From assembly GCA_011525685.1 (NCBI GenBank), contig WYBW01000041.1, positions 1 through 56,427 of the forward strand: a DNA stretch of 56,427 nucleotides. Direction: 5' to 3'. The translations under genes were made by a program, and so were the position numbers. Numbering within the stretch: the stretch's first letter is position 1; every line of letters starts with the position of its first letter. Below are positions 18,343 through 25,952 of this stretch, one piece after another. This stretch comes from Verrucomicrobiia bacterium. GTDB taxonomy: Bacteria; Verrucomicrobiota; Verrucomicrobiia; Limisphaerales; JADLHS01. The notes beneath the pieces were generated by a model. That model had not been told where the DNA came from, did not search any database, and saw nothing but the letters and a program-made list of their open reading frames with translations.

Positions 18343-18498
18343 GGGTTTGGGCTGGAGGAGTTGGCTGAAGAAGCGGACTTGAGCTGGCCCTAACTTTCGG
18401 AGATCGAGCGAGGACGCGAGAACATTTCGCTCGATAAACTCGCCGGACTGGCGAAAGCACCAAATGTGACGCTGTCCAAGCTCGTTGAAAACGCCTGA
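18325..18498 (+). pseudogene. Broken XRE-family helix-turn-helix regulator
   Basis: The + strand reads FGLEELAEEADLSWP, stop, LSEIERGRENISLDKLAGLA, KAPNVTLSKLVENA, stop. This is the second half of a Cro/C1-type helix-turn-helix domain. The TAA at 18391-18393 sits where such proteins have Tyr (WPYLSEIERG), so a single TAC or TAT to TAA change would explain it. The N-terminal helix is missing and the left edge abuts a REP-like element. It is too short and interrupted to be functional, and was probably a regulator of a vanished mobile or restriction locus. Confidence 0.82.
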
Positions 18499-18560
18499 AA
18501 GAAGATTCGCTTCGCACACTGCTTTGCGAACACGAAGCCGCATCCATCAATCACGTCGCC

Positions 18561-21500
18561 TCACTCTTCGTCACGCTCATCCTTCGGAGCTTTTACCTTC
18601 ACGAGGCCGAGCGCTTTCAATCCCCGACCATGGTGGCCGACGTATTTGGCGGGATACGGTGCGTCGCCCTTGATGGAGTGCCAGATGTAACGGTTGAATA
18701 TGTCGTCGTTGATGCGGTCGGGTTTGCTGAAGTCCATCCTCTTGACCTTATTCGCGTAATACCGTTGCTTGCGGGTGAGCGAGCCCGTGCCGCTGACACC
18801 TTCGGTCAACGGAATGTTGTTGGGCAGCGCGGTATAGGGCGTGTAGTTGGGAACGTTGGTGAAGCAGTCGAACATCAGCGGGGACATGGCGTCCATCTGG
18901 TTCATCGGCGGCAGACCAAGGATGCGCTGCATGGTGTGCAGGACACCGGATTGATTGTAAAACGTGCTGATGACCTCGCGGCGTTTGGTATAGGGGCTGA
19001 TGACCAGGCAGATTGAACGATGCGCGTCCACGTGGTCGTAGCCGCTCTGCGGGTCGTCTTCGATGACGAAGATGACGGTGTTGCTGGCGAAGATGCTCTT
19101 GGTGACGGCTTCGACCACCTGGCCCAGGGCCAGATCGTTGTCCGCGACCTGCGCGCGCGGGGTGGGGTCTCCGCCGGCATGGTCGTTGGGCAGGTAAAGG
19201 AAATGGAACGATTGCCAGACGCCGTTGGATTGGGCGGCGTTGAGTTCCTTGATGAAGCCGCGCGCGCGCACGACATCGGGAATGTTCATGTTCCAGCCCG
19301 GCACATTGGTGGAGCTGTACGGCCGCAGCGATTCGACGCCGATGTTCTGCACGTAACGGATCGAATCGGTGTTGTTCGTGTAATCAATGTAGATTTGCAG
19401 CCAGGTCCGCGCGGGCGAGGTGGAGGCGTAATCGAACTCGCCGTAATTCCGGAAGGTCAACCCGTGATTCAGCACGTTGTTCCAGATGAAGCCAGTGGAG
19501 GAATAGGACAACGCGTCATCGCCAAAGGCATAACTGCGGGTGTAGCCGCCGAAGGACTTCTCCAGGTAATCGGTGACGTTGGCTTCCGTGCTCCAGGCAT
19601 GACCGTCGGAGGAGTTGACGCCGTTGCAGTAGTAGTTGTCGAGCAACACGTATTGCCGCGCCAGCGCGTGGTGATTCGGCGTGACGAGCTCCGGAAAGAC
19701 GCACAGGCTCGGCTCGCCGTTGCCTTCCGGCATGTCGCCGAAGATTTGATCGTAGGTCTTGTTCTCCTTGAGAACGTAAACGACGTGCTTGAACACAGAC
19801 GACTCGCCCACGCGCCGCGGCACCGGAACGGGTGGCACGCCGGGTTGGGCGGGCTTTTGAGTCTCTTTGATGTGGGGAATGCGTCCGTCCTCGAACACCT
19901 GTGCCGTGTACTTGCTCAACGCTTCGTTCGAGGGAATCGGAATCTTGTTCGCGCTGCCCAAGTGTGCGCCGATCTGCCACGAAGTCGTGACCGGTTGACC
20001 GAGCCGCGTACCAAGGCCTTTCACGTTCACCACATAAAGTTGATTGCTGTCGGCCAGGATCGCGCCGGGATACCAGTCCGTTGGCAGGAATCCTTCCAGC
20101 ACACTGTTCGTGTGCTGGGTGTTTGGCAGTTCCACGACTGCTACCGCGTTGTTGCCCGCGCTTGTCACAAACAACTTTTGCCCATCCTTGCTTAAAGCCA
20201 ATCCGGTACTCGCGCTGCCATACGGAAAACTGGGATCGGGTCGCACAAGGATGGTTTCCTTCACCGCGCGGGTCACGGTGTTGATGACGCTCACGGTGTC
20301 GGAATTCGCGTTCGCGACATAAAGCGTCAGCCCGTCCGGACTCAACTCAATATCCGAAGGATGCAGCCCCGTCGCGGTTTGTGCCGTTTGCAGCCCAGTC
20401 AACAGGTTGACGAACGACACGGCGCCGCTGGCGCCCACGCCACGGCTGTCCACCACCACCTGTGTTCCCGCCGAGGGCGCGGTGAGGTCGCCGCCACCGG
20501 GGAAGCGTCCGCCCCAATCGGAGACGTAAGCCGTGTTGCCATCAGGGGAGAGCGCCACGTCGTACGGTGCGATGCCCACGTTGATCTGTTGAGTGACCGT
20601 GCCTGTGGAGAGGTTGACGACGGCCAGCTTGTTCGCAACGGAGAGGCACACGTAAGCCTTGGTGTCATCCGCCGAAATCGCGATGCCGCACGGATATGAG
20701 CCGGCGGGCATGGCAATCGTGCGCGAAAATGTGACCGTGCCGTTGGTTGCCACGGTCCAGTCGTAAACCTCGTTGGCCGCGCCGCTCACATAAACGTGCG
20801 TGCCATTGTGGCTGACGGCGATGCCGTGCAAGGACGCGCCGCTGGCTGGATAGGACACGGTCTGAAGCAACTTCCACGTCTCCGCGTCGAGGACCAGCAG
20901 GTTGTTGATGTTTTTGACGTACACGAATTTTCCATTCGGCGAGATCGCCAGGTCCACGGGCCGGCCCCCGAACTGCACCGATTGGCCGGCGGCGCGGAGG
21001 ATTTGTTTCGTCGGAACGGATTGTTCGTCGTCCGGCAACATGCCGACCTGAATGTCGGGACGGTATTGGCCGACGCGATAGTAGCTCGCCACAATGCTCT
21101 GGGCGACGCTCAGGGTCCGATTGGTTGTCGGGCTGCCAAGGCTCTGCCAGTTTGGCGTGACGAGATTGCTGGTCCCCTGAACCTGAAAATTTCCTGCCGG
21201 CCCGGTCCAGTTCAACGCAACTGAATTACTTCCAGCGGCGATGCCGAAGAATTGCAGCGCCGCGTTGCCCGGCGGCAAACCGGCGGCCGTCGGCCCACCG
21301 AGCGCAGCGATTTTGGCGGGCGGGACGACGCTGTTCACGAATTGAATGCTGTTCACAAAGCCGGATTGCGTGAACCCGGCGAGGCCCGAGGCAAAAAGTT
21401 GCGCCGTTGGTCCGAGCGCGAACCGTCCGTCCACACCACCCGATAACGACTGGCTGCCGACGTTGACTCCATTGATGTATTTGGTGAGTTGCTGGCCGGC

Positions 21501-23120
21501 GGGCGCGGTCAGGTCCACGACGAAGGCGAGGCGATACCAGGTGTCCGGCGCGAGCGTGCCGTGGAAGATGCCTTCAGCGCCAATGCCATTCGGACTGGGC
21601 AAAGCGCTCGCGTTGCCGACGAGAAAATCCCCCTCGTTGCCGGCGCGGTTAAAGGGATCAGTCTGGAACAGTGCGCGCCACTGGCCGTTGGCGGAGGCGG
21701 GAAACATCACATCCATCAAGAGAGTGTACTGATTCACAAAATGCCCGCCACCGTTTGGCTTGATTCCGTGCCGCACGTAAAAGCCCTCGCTGACCGCATT
21801 ACTCCCGAAGGCCAGCACACGCGCCGGCTGTCCGCCAATGTCCGTGATGGGAAATGTCGTTGAGTTCGAGGTTGTGCCAACAAACTCCATTTCCGCCCCG
21901 ACGGTCGCGCGCAGATCACCCGCGTTGAAATCCCACTGACCGGTCACGGTCAATTCGTAGATCGTCAGGGTCGCGCCGCCGCTTTCGATGGCGCCCATCG
22001 CATTGCCCACCACCACGGTATAGACGCCGGCGTTGGCCGCGGTGAGATTCGAGAGCACGAGGGACGAATTGGTGGCGCCGGCGATGACACCGCCATTGAA
22101 TTCCCATTGGTAGGTCAGCGGGCCCGGCCCGGTCGCGCTTACGGTGAACGTCGCCGTCAAACCTTCGGTCACGCTCACGCTCGCCGGTCCGGTCGTAATC
22201 ACCGGAAGCTGACCCGGTGTGATGCTGTAGAGTCCGAATTCATCAATGCCCCAGTACCAACTGTCTGTTCCTGCGTGCGCAAAGCGAAACCGCACCGCGG
22301 GCTGGTTGTCCGCCGCCGTCAGGCGGAACAGTTCCACGCGTTTCGATTCCACCGGATCATCGTTGACGCGCGCGCTGATAAACGGCGCAAGCGCCTGACT
22401 GATGGGTGCGGCGATGAAAGCGCCGTAGTATCCGCCTTTCTGTGTTTGCGTGGCCGGATCGGTGTAAACCGCCACGTCGGAGTAGCGGTTGGTGAAAGTC
22501 CTGATCGCGTCCACGTTGCCGCCGGTCATGAGGACATCCGGACCGTCGAGCAGGTAAACCACCGGCAGCCACTGCGCGCCGCCGTTCGTGGAATACTCCA
22601 GCGCCGCGAGGTTGTCCTGGTTCTGTTCCCACAGGCTGTTGAACGCAACGTGGACATTCGTCCTTCCGGTGAGGTTGAAATCCGGCGTGAACAGATACAT
22701 CACCTGGTTGCCATCGCGATAACCGGACGTGCTGAAAACAAATCTGCCGGTTGCGAGATTCGTCACCGTCTGCCCATTGACGACATTGTTCGGATTGAAG
22801 GACAGGACGCGCGAGTAATTCACCGGCGTATGGCTGGAGTAGCTCAGAAAGTTGCTCGCGAATCGCGCCCGCTCCACCACGACCCACGTCGCGTAGCTCG
22901 CGGAGTTCAGATTCTGCAAATCAAAACCCGCTTCGGGCCGCGTCGAATAGTTGGTCTGATACCAACCCGCAGGCAACCCGCCTTCGGCGACGGTGTTGAA
23001 GTTCTCAAGGTAAATCGGTGTCGGCAGCGAAATGGGATCAGCCGATACCCTCGTTACACCCAAACTCAACGTCGCCATCCAGATACAAAGGCCGGTTCTG
23101 ATTCGGGGAAGCTGCTTCAC
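18561..23120 (-). CDS. Giant secreted protein: Ig-like, LamG-like, YVTN beta-propeller and phosphoesterase domains
   Basis: 1519 residues from GTG 23120, which gives a good signal peptide (MKQLPRIRTGLCIWMATLSL, cleavage after VSA); a TTG at 23180 is the alternative. Order: N-terminal jelly-roll-like region to about 295, Ig-like domain about 303-395 (LTYQWEFNGG, AANAGVYTVVVGNA), LamG/concanavalin-like about 400-620, a short WQSLGSPTTN-type strand domain, YVTN-type propeller about 690-1020 (repeated LSPDGNTAYVSDW, LSPDGLTLYVANANSDTVSV), and a phosphoesterase domain about 1110-1490 with VLKENKTYDQIFGDM, DGHAWS and VIEDDPQSGYDHVDAHRS, matching the phospholipase C/acid phosphatase AcpA superfamily with Thr as likely nucleophile. 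Probably an extracellular or cell-surface phosphatase or phosphodiesterase with binding modules. Confidence 0.9.
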   Translation of the reverse strand: MKQLPRIRTGLCIWMATLSLGVTRVSADPISLPTPIYLENFNTVAEGGLPAGWYQTNYSTRPEAGFDLQNLNSASYATWVVVERARFASNFLSYSSHTPVNYSRVLSFNPNNVVNGQTVTNLATGRFVFSTSGYRDGNQVMYLFTPDFNLTGRTNVHVAFNSLWEQNQDNLAALEYSTNGGAQWLPVVYLLDGPDVLMTGGNVDAIRTFTNRYSDVAVYTDPATQTQKGGYYGAFIAAPISQALAPFISARVNDDPVESKRVELFRLTAADNQPAVRFRFAHAGTDSWYWGIDEFGLYSITPGQLPVITTGPASVSVTEGLTATFTVSATGPGPLTYQWEFNGGVIAGATNSSLVLSNLTAANAGVYTVVVGNAMGAIESGGATLTIYELTVTGQWDFNAGDLRATVGAEMEFVGTTSNSTTFPITDIGGQPARVLAFGSNAVSEGFYVRHGIKPNGGGHFVNQYTLLMDVMFPASANGQWRALFQTDPFNRAGNEGDFLVGNASALPSPNGIGAEGIFHGTLAPDTWYRLAFVVDLTAPAGQQLTKYINGVNVGSQSLSGGVDGRFALGPTAQLFASGLAGFTQSGFVNSIQFVNSVVPPAKIAALGGPTAAGLPPGNAALQFFGIAAGSNSVALNWTGPAGNFQVQGTSNLVTPNWQSLGSPTTNRTLSVAQSIVASYYRVGQYRPDIQVGMLPDDEQSVPTKQILRAAGQSVQFGGRPVDLAISPNGKFVYVKNINNLLVLDAETWKLLQTVSYPASGASLHGIAVSHNGTHVYVSGAANEVYDWTVATNGTVTFSRTIAMPAGSYPCGIAISADDTKAYVCLSVANKLAVVNLSTGTVTQQINVGIAPYDVALSPDGNTAYVSDWGGRFPGGGDLTAPSAGTQVVVDSRGVGASGAVSFVNLLTGLQTAQTATGLHPSDIELSPDGLTLYVANANSDTVSVINTVTRAVKETILVRPDPSFPYGSASTGLALSKDGQKLFVTSAGNNAVAVVELPNTQHTNSVLEGFLPTDWYPGAILADSNQLYVVNVKGLGTRLGQPVTTSWQIGAHLGSANKIPIPSNEALSKYTAQVFEDGRIPHIKETQKPAQPGVPPVPVPRRVGESSVFKHVVYVLKENKTYDQIFGDMPEGNGEPSLCVFPELVTPNHHALARQYVLLDNYYCNGVNSSDGHAWSTEANVTDYLEKSFGGYTRSYAFGDDALSYSSTGFIWNNVLNHGLTFRNYGEFDYASTSPARTWLQIYIDYTNNTDSIRYVQNIGVESLRPYSSTNVPGWNMNIPDVVRARGFIKELNAAQSNGVWQSFHFLYLPNDHAGGDPTPRAQVADNDLALGQVVEAVTKSIFASNTVIFVIEDDPQSGYDHVDAHRSICLVISPYTKRREVISTFYNQSGVLHTMQRILGLPPMNQMDAMSPLMFDCFTNVPNYTPYTALPNNIPLTEGVSGTGSLTRKQRYYANKVKRMDFSKPDRINDDIFNRYIWHSIKGDAPYPAKYVGHHGRGLKALGLVKVKAPKDERDEE

Positions 23121-23258
23121 GTGGCGATGATTACGTTGCTCGAAGGAATTGGCAAGGGCGGCGCCACGTTTTGATTGCAATTACAACGGACAATCGCTCG
23201 AATCGCACCATCGAATGGAGATGGCGGGCCGCACGCGCTGCCCTGATCACCACCGGTT

Positions 23259-24020
23259 ATGTTTGAACCCTGGCAATGGCCGCTGCTTTTCCTCACCGGA
23301 ATGGCGGCCGGTTTCGTGGACGCCATCGCCGGTGGCGGCGGGTTGATCACGCTGCCGGTGATTCTCAGTTTTGGTGGCGACCCGCAACAGGCGCTCGGCA
23401 CGAACAAACTTCAGGCCACATTCGGTTCGGCCAGCGCCGCATGGCATTACGGACGAGCCGGCGCCGTGAATCTGCACGACTGCGTTCGCGGCTGTATGCT
23501 GACGTTCGTGGGCGCGGGCGTTGGCACGCTGGGCGTGCAGCAAGTCGGCCCACACGTCCTCAAGGTCGCCATTCCCCTGCTGCTGCTGGCCGTGGCGATT
23601 TTCACACTCCTGCGACCACAACTGGGCGAGCGCGACCTGCATCCACGCATGGCGCGATTCAAATTCGACTTCCTCTTCGGCCTGCTGCTGGGCTTTTATG
23701 ACGGCTTCTTCGGCCCGGGCACCGGCACTTTCTGGACGATGGCCTTCGTGCTGATGCTGGGATTCAACCTGACCCGCGCCACGGCCCACACCAAAGTCAT
23801 GAACTTCGCCAGCAACCTCTGTTCACTGCTGCTGTTCGCCGCCATCGGCAAGGTGGATCATGCCGCCGGCGTGGCGATGGGCGCGGGCCAATTGCTGGGC
23901 GCACGCTTCGGCAGCAAAATGGTCCTGGCCCGCGGGACCAGGTTCATCCGGCCCGTGTTCATCACCGTGGTGCTGGCGCTCACGCTGAAACTGCTTTACG
24001 ACGTTTATCTGAAACGGTAA
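23259..24020 (+). CDS. TSUP family membrane transporter (TauE/SafE-like)
   Basis: 253 residues with about seven hydrophobic spans and the family signature GMAAGFVDAIAGGGGLITLP at residues 9-28, repeated in the second half as GFYDGFFGPGTGTFW. These proteins export sulfite, sulfoacetate or other organosulfonates by proton-coupled transport. No sulfur genes are adjacent, so the substrate cannot be inferred. Divergent from the giant phosphoesterase (138 bases) and followed 14 bases later by the SRPBCC gene, probably cotranscribed. Confidence 0.93.
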   Translation: MFEPWQWPLLFLTGMAAGFVDAIAGGGGLITLPVILSFGGDPQQALGTNKLQATFGSASAAWHYGRAGAVNLHDCVRGCMLTFVGAGVGTLGVQQVGPHVLKVAIPLLLLAVAIFTLLRPQLGERDLHPRMARFKFDFLFGLLLGFYDGFFGPGTGTFWTMAFVLMLGFNLTRATAHTKVMNFASNLCSLLLFAAIGKVDHAAGVAMGAGQLLGARFGSKMVLARGTRFIRPVFITVVLALTLKLLYDVYLKR

Positions 24021-24034
24021 GAGTCACCACACCC

Positions 24035-24568
24035 ATGAAAATTCTCCGCAGAGTCCTGGTCGTCATCGGCGTTTTGCTTTTCGTGTTGATCGCCGTCTCG
24101 CAGTTTCTGCCGTCGGAGTATCACGTCGAGCGCAGCGTGATGATCCAGGCGAAGCCAGAAGCGATTCATCCCTGGATCAACAATCTTAAGAAGTGGCCTG
24201 AGTGGTCGGCGTGGACCACGGCCAAGGATTCCACGCTGGTTTACACTTATGAAGGGCCGGAAGAAGGCGTGGGCGCCGTCAGCAAATGGGAGGGCAAAAA
24301 AATGGGTCAGGGAGAAATGACGCTCACGGAGTCCGACCCGGTAGGAGGAGTTAAGTTCGATCTGAGTTTCGACCATGGGAAGTATCGCTCGAAAGGCATT
24401 TTTACTTTCGAGCCGGCCGGCGACGCGACCAAGGTGGTCTGGGGAATGGACGGCGACATCAGCCGGAATCCGATGGATCGCTACTTCAGCCTGCTGATGG
24501 ACAAAATGATCGGGCCCGATTTCGACGAAGGCCTGGCCAACTTGAAGAAGCAGGCTGAGGGGAAATAG
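24035..24568 (+). CDS. SRPBCC family protein with N-terminal membrane anchor
   Basis: 177 residues. An N-terminal span (VLVVIGVLLFVLIAVSQFL) is followed by the START/Bet v1-like fold: HVERSVMIQAKPEAIHPWI, LKKWPEWSAWTT, then the polar beta-grip strands ending in VVWGMDGD and a long C-terminal helix with GLANLKKQAEG. The cavity would bind a hydrophobic ligand on the outer face of the inner membrane. Similar to polyketide-cyclase-like proteins of unknown role; the pairing with the TSUP transporter suggests but does not prove a link. Confidence 0.88.
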   Translation: MKILRRVLVVIGVLLFVLIAVSQFLPSEYHVERSVMIQAKPEAIHPWINNLKKWPEWSAWTTAKDSTLVYTYEGPEEGVGAVSKWEGKKMGQGEMTLTESDPVGGVKFDLSFDHGKYRSKGIFTFEPAGDATKVVWGMDGDISRNPMDRYFSLLMDKMIGPDFDEGLANLKKQAEGK

Positions 24569-24669
24569 CCTCCTGCGATCCGAGCTGTTCGGTTTTAATC
24601 AGATAAAAATCAAACGCAAAGCTCACAGCGCGGCTGGGCCGCAACCAAAACCAGCCAGCCTGAATTTAA

Positions 24670-24853
24670 CCCGAATTCCGAAATAGACCGGGGTGCGCGC
24701 CCGCCCCGGGCGCGGTCTTCCGCGCCCTCGCGGAAAACCTGGGCGCACTGAAAGAGTTCAAGGGTTCGTGCCAGTGTCGCGCGCAAGGTGCTGGCCGCGA
24801 GACGCGCCCAGCGACGCCCGGGGCGGGCGTGCTCCCCAACTTCGGAATTCGGG
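24670..24853. mobile_element. MITE-like element with imperfect terminal inverted repeats
   Basis: CCCGAATTCCGAA at 24670-24682 and TTCGGAATTCGGG at 24841-24853 are exact inverted ends. Complementarity continues inward with mismatches for about 45 bases (GCCCGCCCCGGGCG-like against CGCCCGGGGCGGGCG). The 184-bp interior has no coding potential. Flanking it, direct-repeat-like stretches CGCAAAG..CAGCGCGGC occur at about 24615 and 24890. The rest of this 423-base gap holds nothing else I can identify. Confidence 0.6.
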
Positions 24854-24991
24854 ATTGACGCCGAGAGCGCAGAGGTTTTCGCAAAGGTCGCAGCGCGGCA
24901 AGGCCGCTGCCAATGCTGGAGTTCAAGCTTTTGCTTGTTCCGGCGAATCGAGGAAAATCTGACTCGCCTGCCAACGGGTTGATCCGCCACG

Positions 24992-25828
24992 ATGCACGCC
25001 ATGCACGACAAGCCTGATTCCCGCATCCCACGTCGAAAGTGGCTGCGCCTCAGCGCTGGTGCGATGCTCGCGCTGGGCGTCTGGCCGGGATGCGCCCGTT
25101 GGGCGGGCACGCGCTCCGCCGGCAACTTCAGCTTCGCCGTCATCAACGACGCGCACTTCCAAAGTCCGCAATGCCCGGCTTGGTTTGAGCGGGTCGCGGC
25201 CAGCCTCCGCTCACAACCCGGCAAACCGGAATTCTGCCTCGTCGCGGGTGATCTGGCGGAGCACGGCACGCAGTCGGAACTGGGGCCGATGCGCGACGCG
25301 CTGCGTTCTTTCGGCCGGCCCTTTCATGTCGTGATCGGCAACCACGATTACATTTCCCACACCGACCGTTCCGCGTGGGATCAAAACTTTCCCCGAAGCT
25401 TGAATTACCATTTCGAGCATCGCGGCTGGCAGTTCATCGGCCTCGATTCCAGCGAGGGAACGAAGTATCAGAACACGACGATTCAACCAGCGACCTTGAG
25501 TTGGCTGGACGATAATCTCCGCAAGCTGGACGCGGCGAAACCCACGGTTGTCTTCACCCACTTTCCGCTCGGCTTCCTGGTGCCGATGCGCCCGCTGAAC
25601 GCGGACGATCTGCTGGAGCGATTTCGGAACTTCAACCTTGTCGCCGTGTTCAACGGTCATTTTCACGGTTTCACCGAACGCCGCGCCCGGCGCTATACCC
25701 TGACCACCAACCGCTGCTGCGCCATCAGTCGCAACAATCACGATGGCACGCCGGAGAAGGGCTATTTCCTTTGCACCGCCGGCGAAGGCCAGATCCACCG
25801 CGAGTTTGTGGAAGTGAAACCGGCTTGA
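24992..25828 (+). CDS. Exported calcineurin-like metallophosphoesterase
   Basis: 278 residues. The leader has RRKWLRL and a hydrophobic core ending VWPGC, so Tat export or a lipoprotein anchor is possible. Metal-binding motifs are complete: INDAHF near 52, AGDLAEHG near 86, GNHDY near 114, VVFTHFP near 190 and NGHFHG near 220, as expected for a two-metal phosphatase or phosphodiesterase such as the purple acid phosphatase/GlpQ-like relatives. Substrate unknown. It is followed 124 bases later by mutS, which appears unrelated. Confidence 0.9.
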   Translation: MHAMHDKPDSRIPRRKWLRLSAGAMLALGVWPGCARWAGTRSAGNFSFAVINDAHFQSPQCPAWFERVAASLRSQPGKPEFCLVAGDLAEHGTQSELGPMRDALRSFGRPFHVVIGNHDYISHTDRSAWDQNFPRSLNYHFEHRGWQFIGLDSSEGTKYQNTTIQPATLSWLDDNLRKLDAAKPTVVFTHFPLGFLVPMRPLNADDLLERFRNFNLVAVFNGHFHGFTERRARRYTLTTNRCCAISRNNHDGTPEKGYFLCTAGEGQIHREFVEVKPA

Positions 25829-25952
25829 AGCGCCAAGGGGAAGAACGCGTGGAGAGAGTCTCCTGAAGTCTGACTCCAAGGCCATGCCTCGTCCCGCGGC
25901 ACAACAAATTTCGTTTCGACCTCCTCGTCCAACCTGACTACCGTTTTCCCCG

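Noticed and set aside
23120..23180. TTG start 60 bases upstream for the giant phosphoesterase
   Set aside because: It would put 20 polar residues before the signal peptide; GTG 23120 gives a normal leader.
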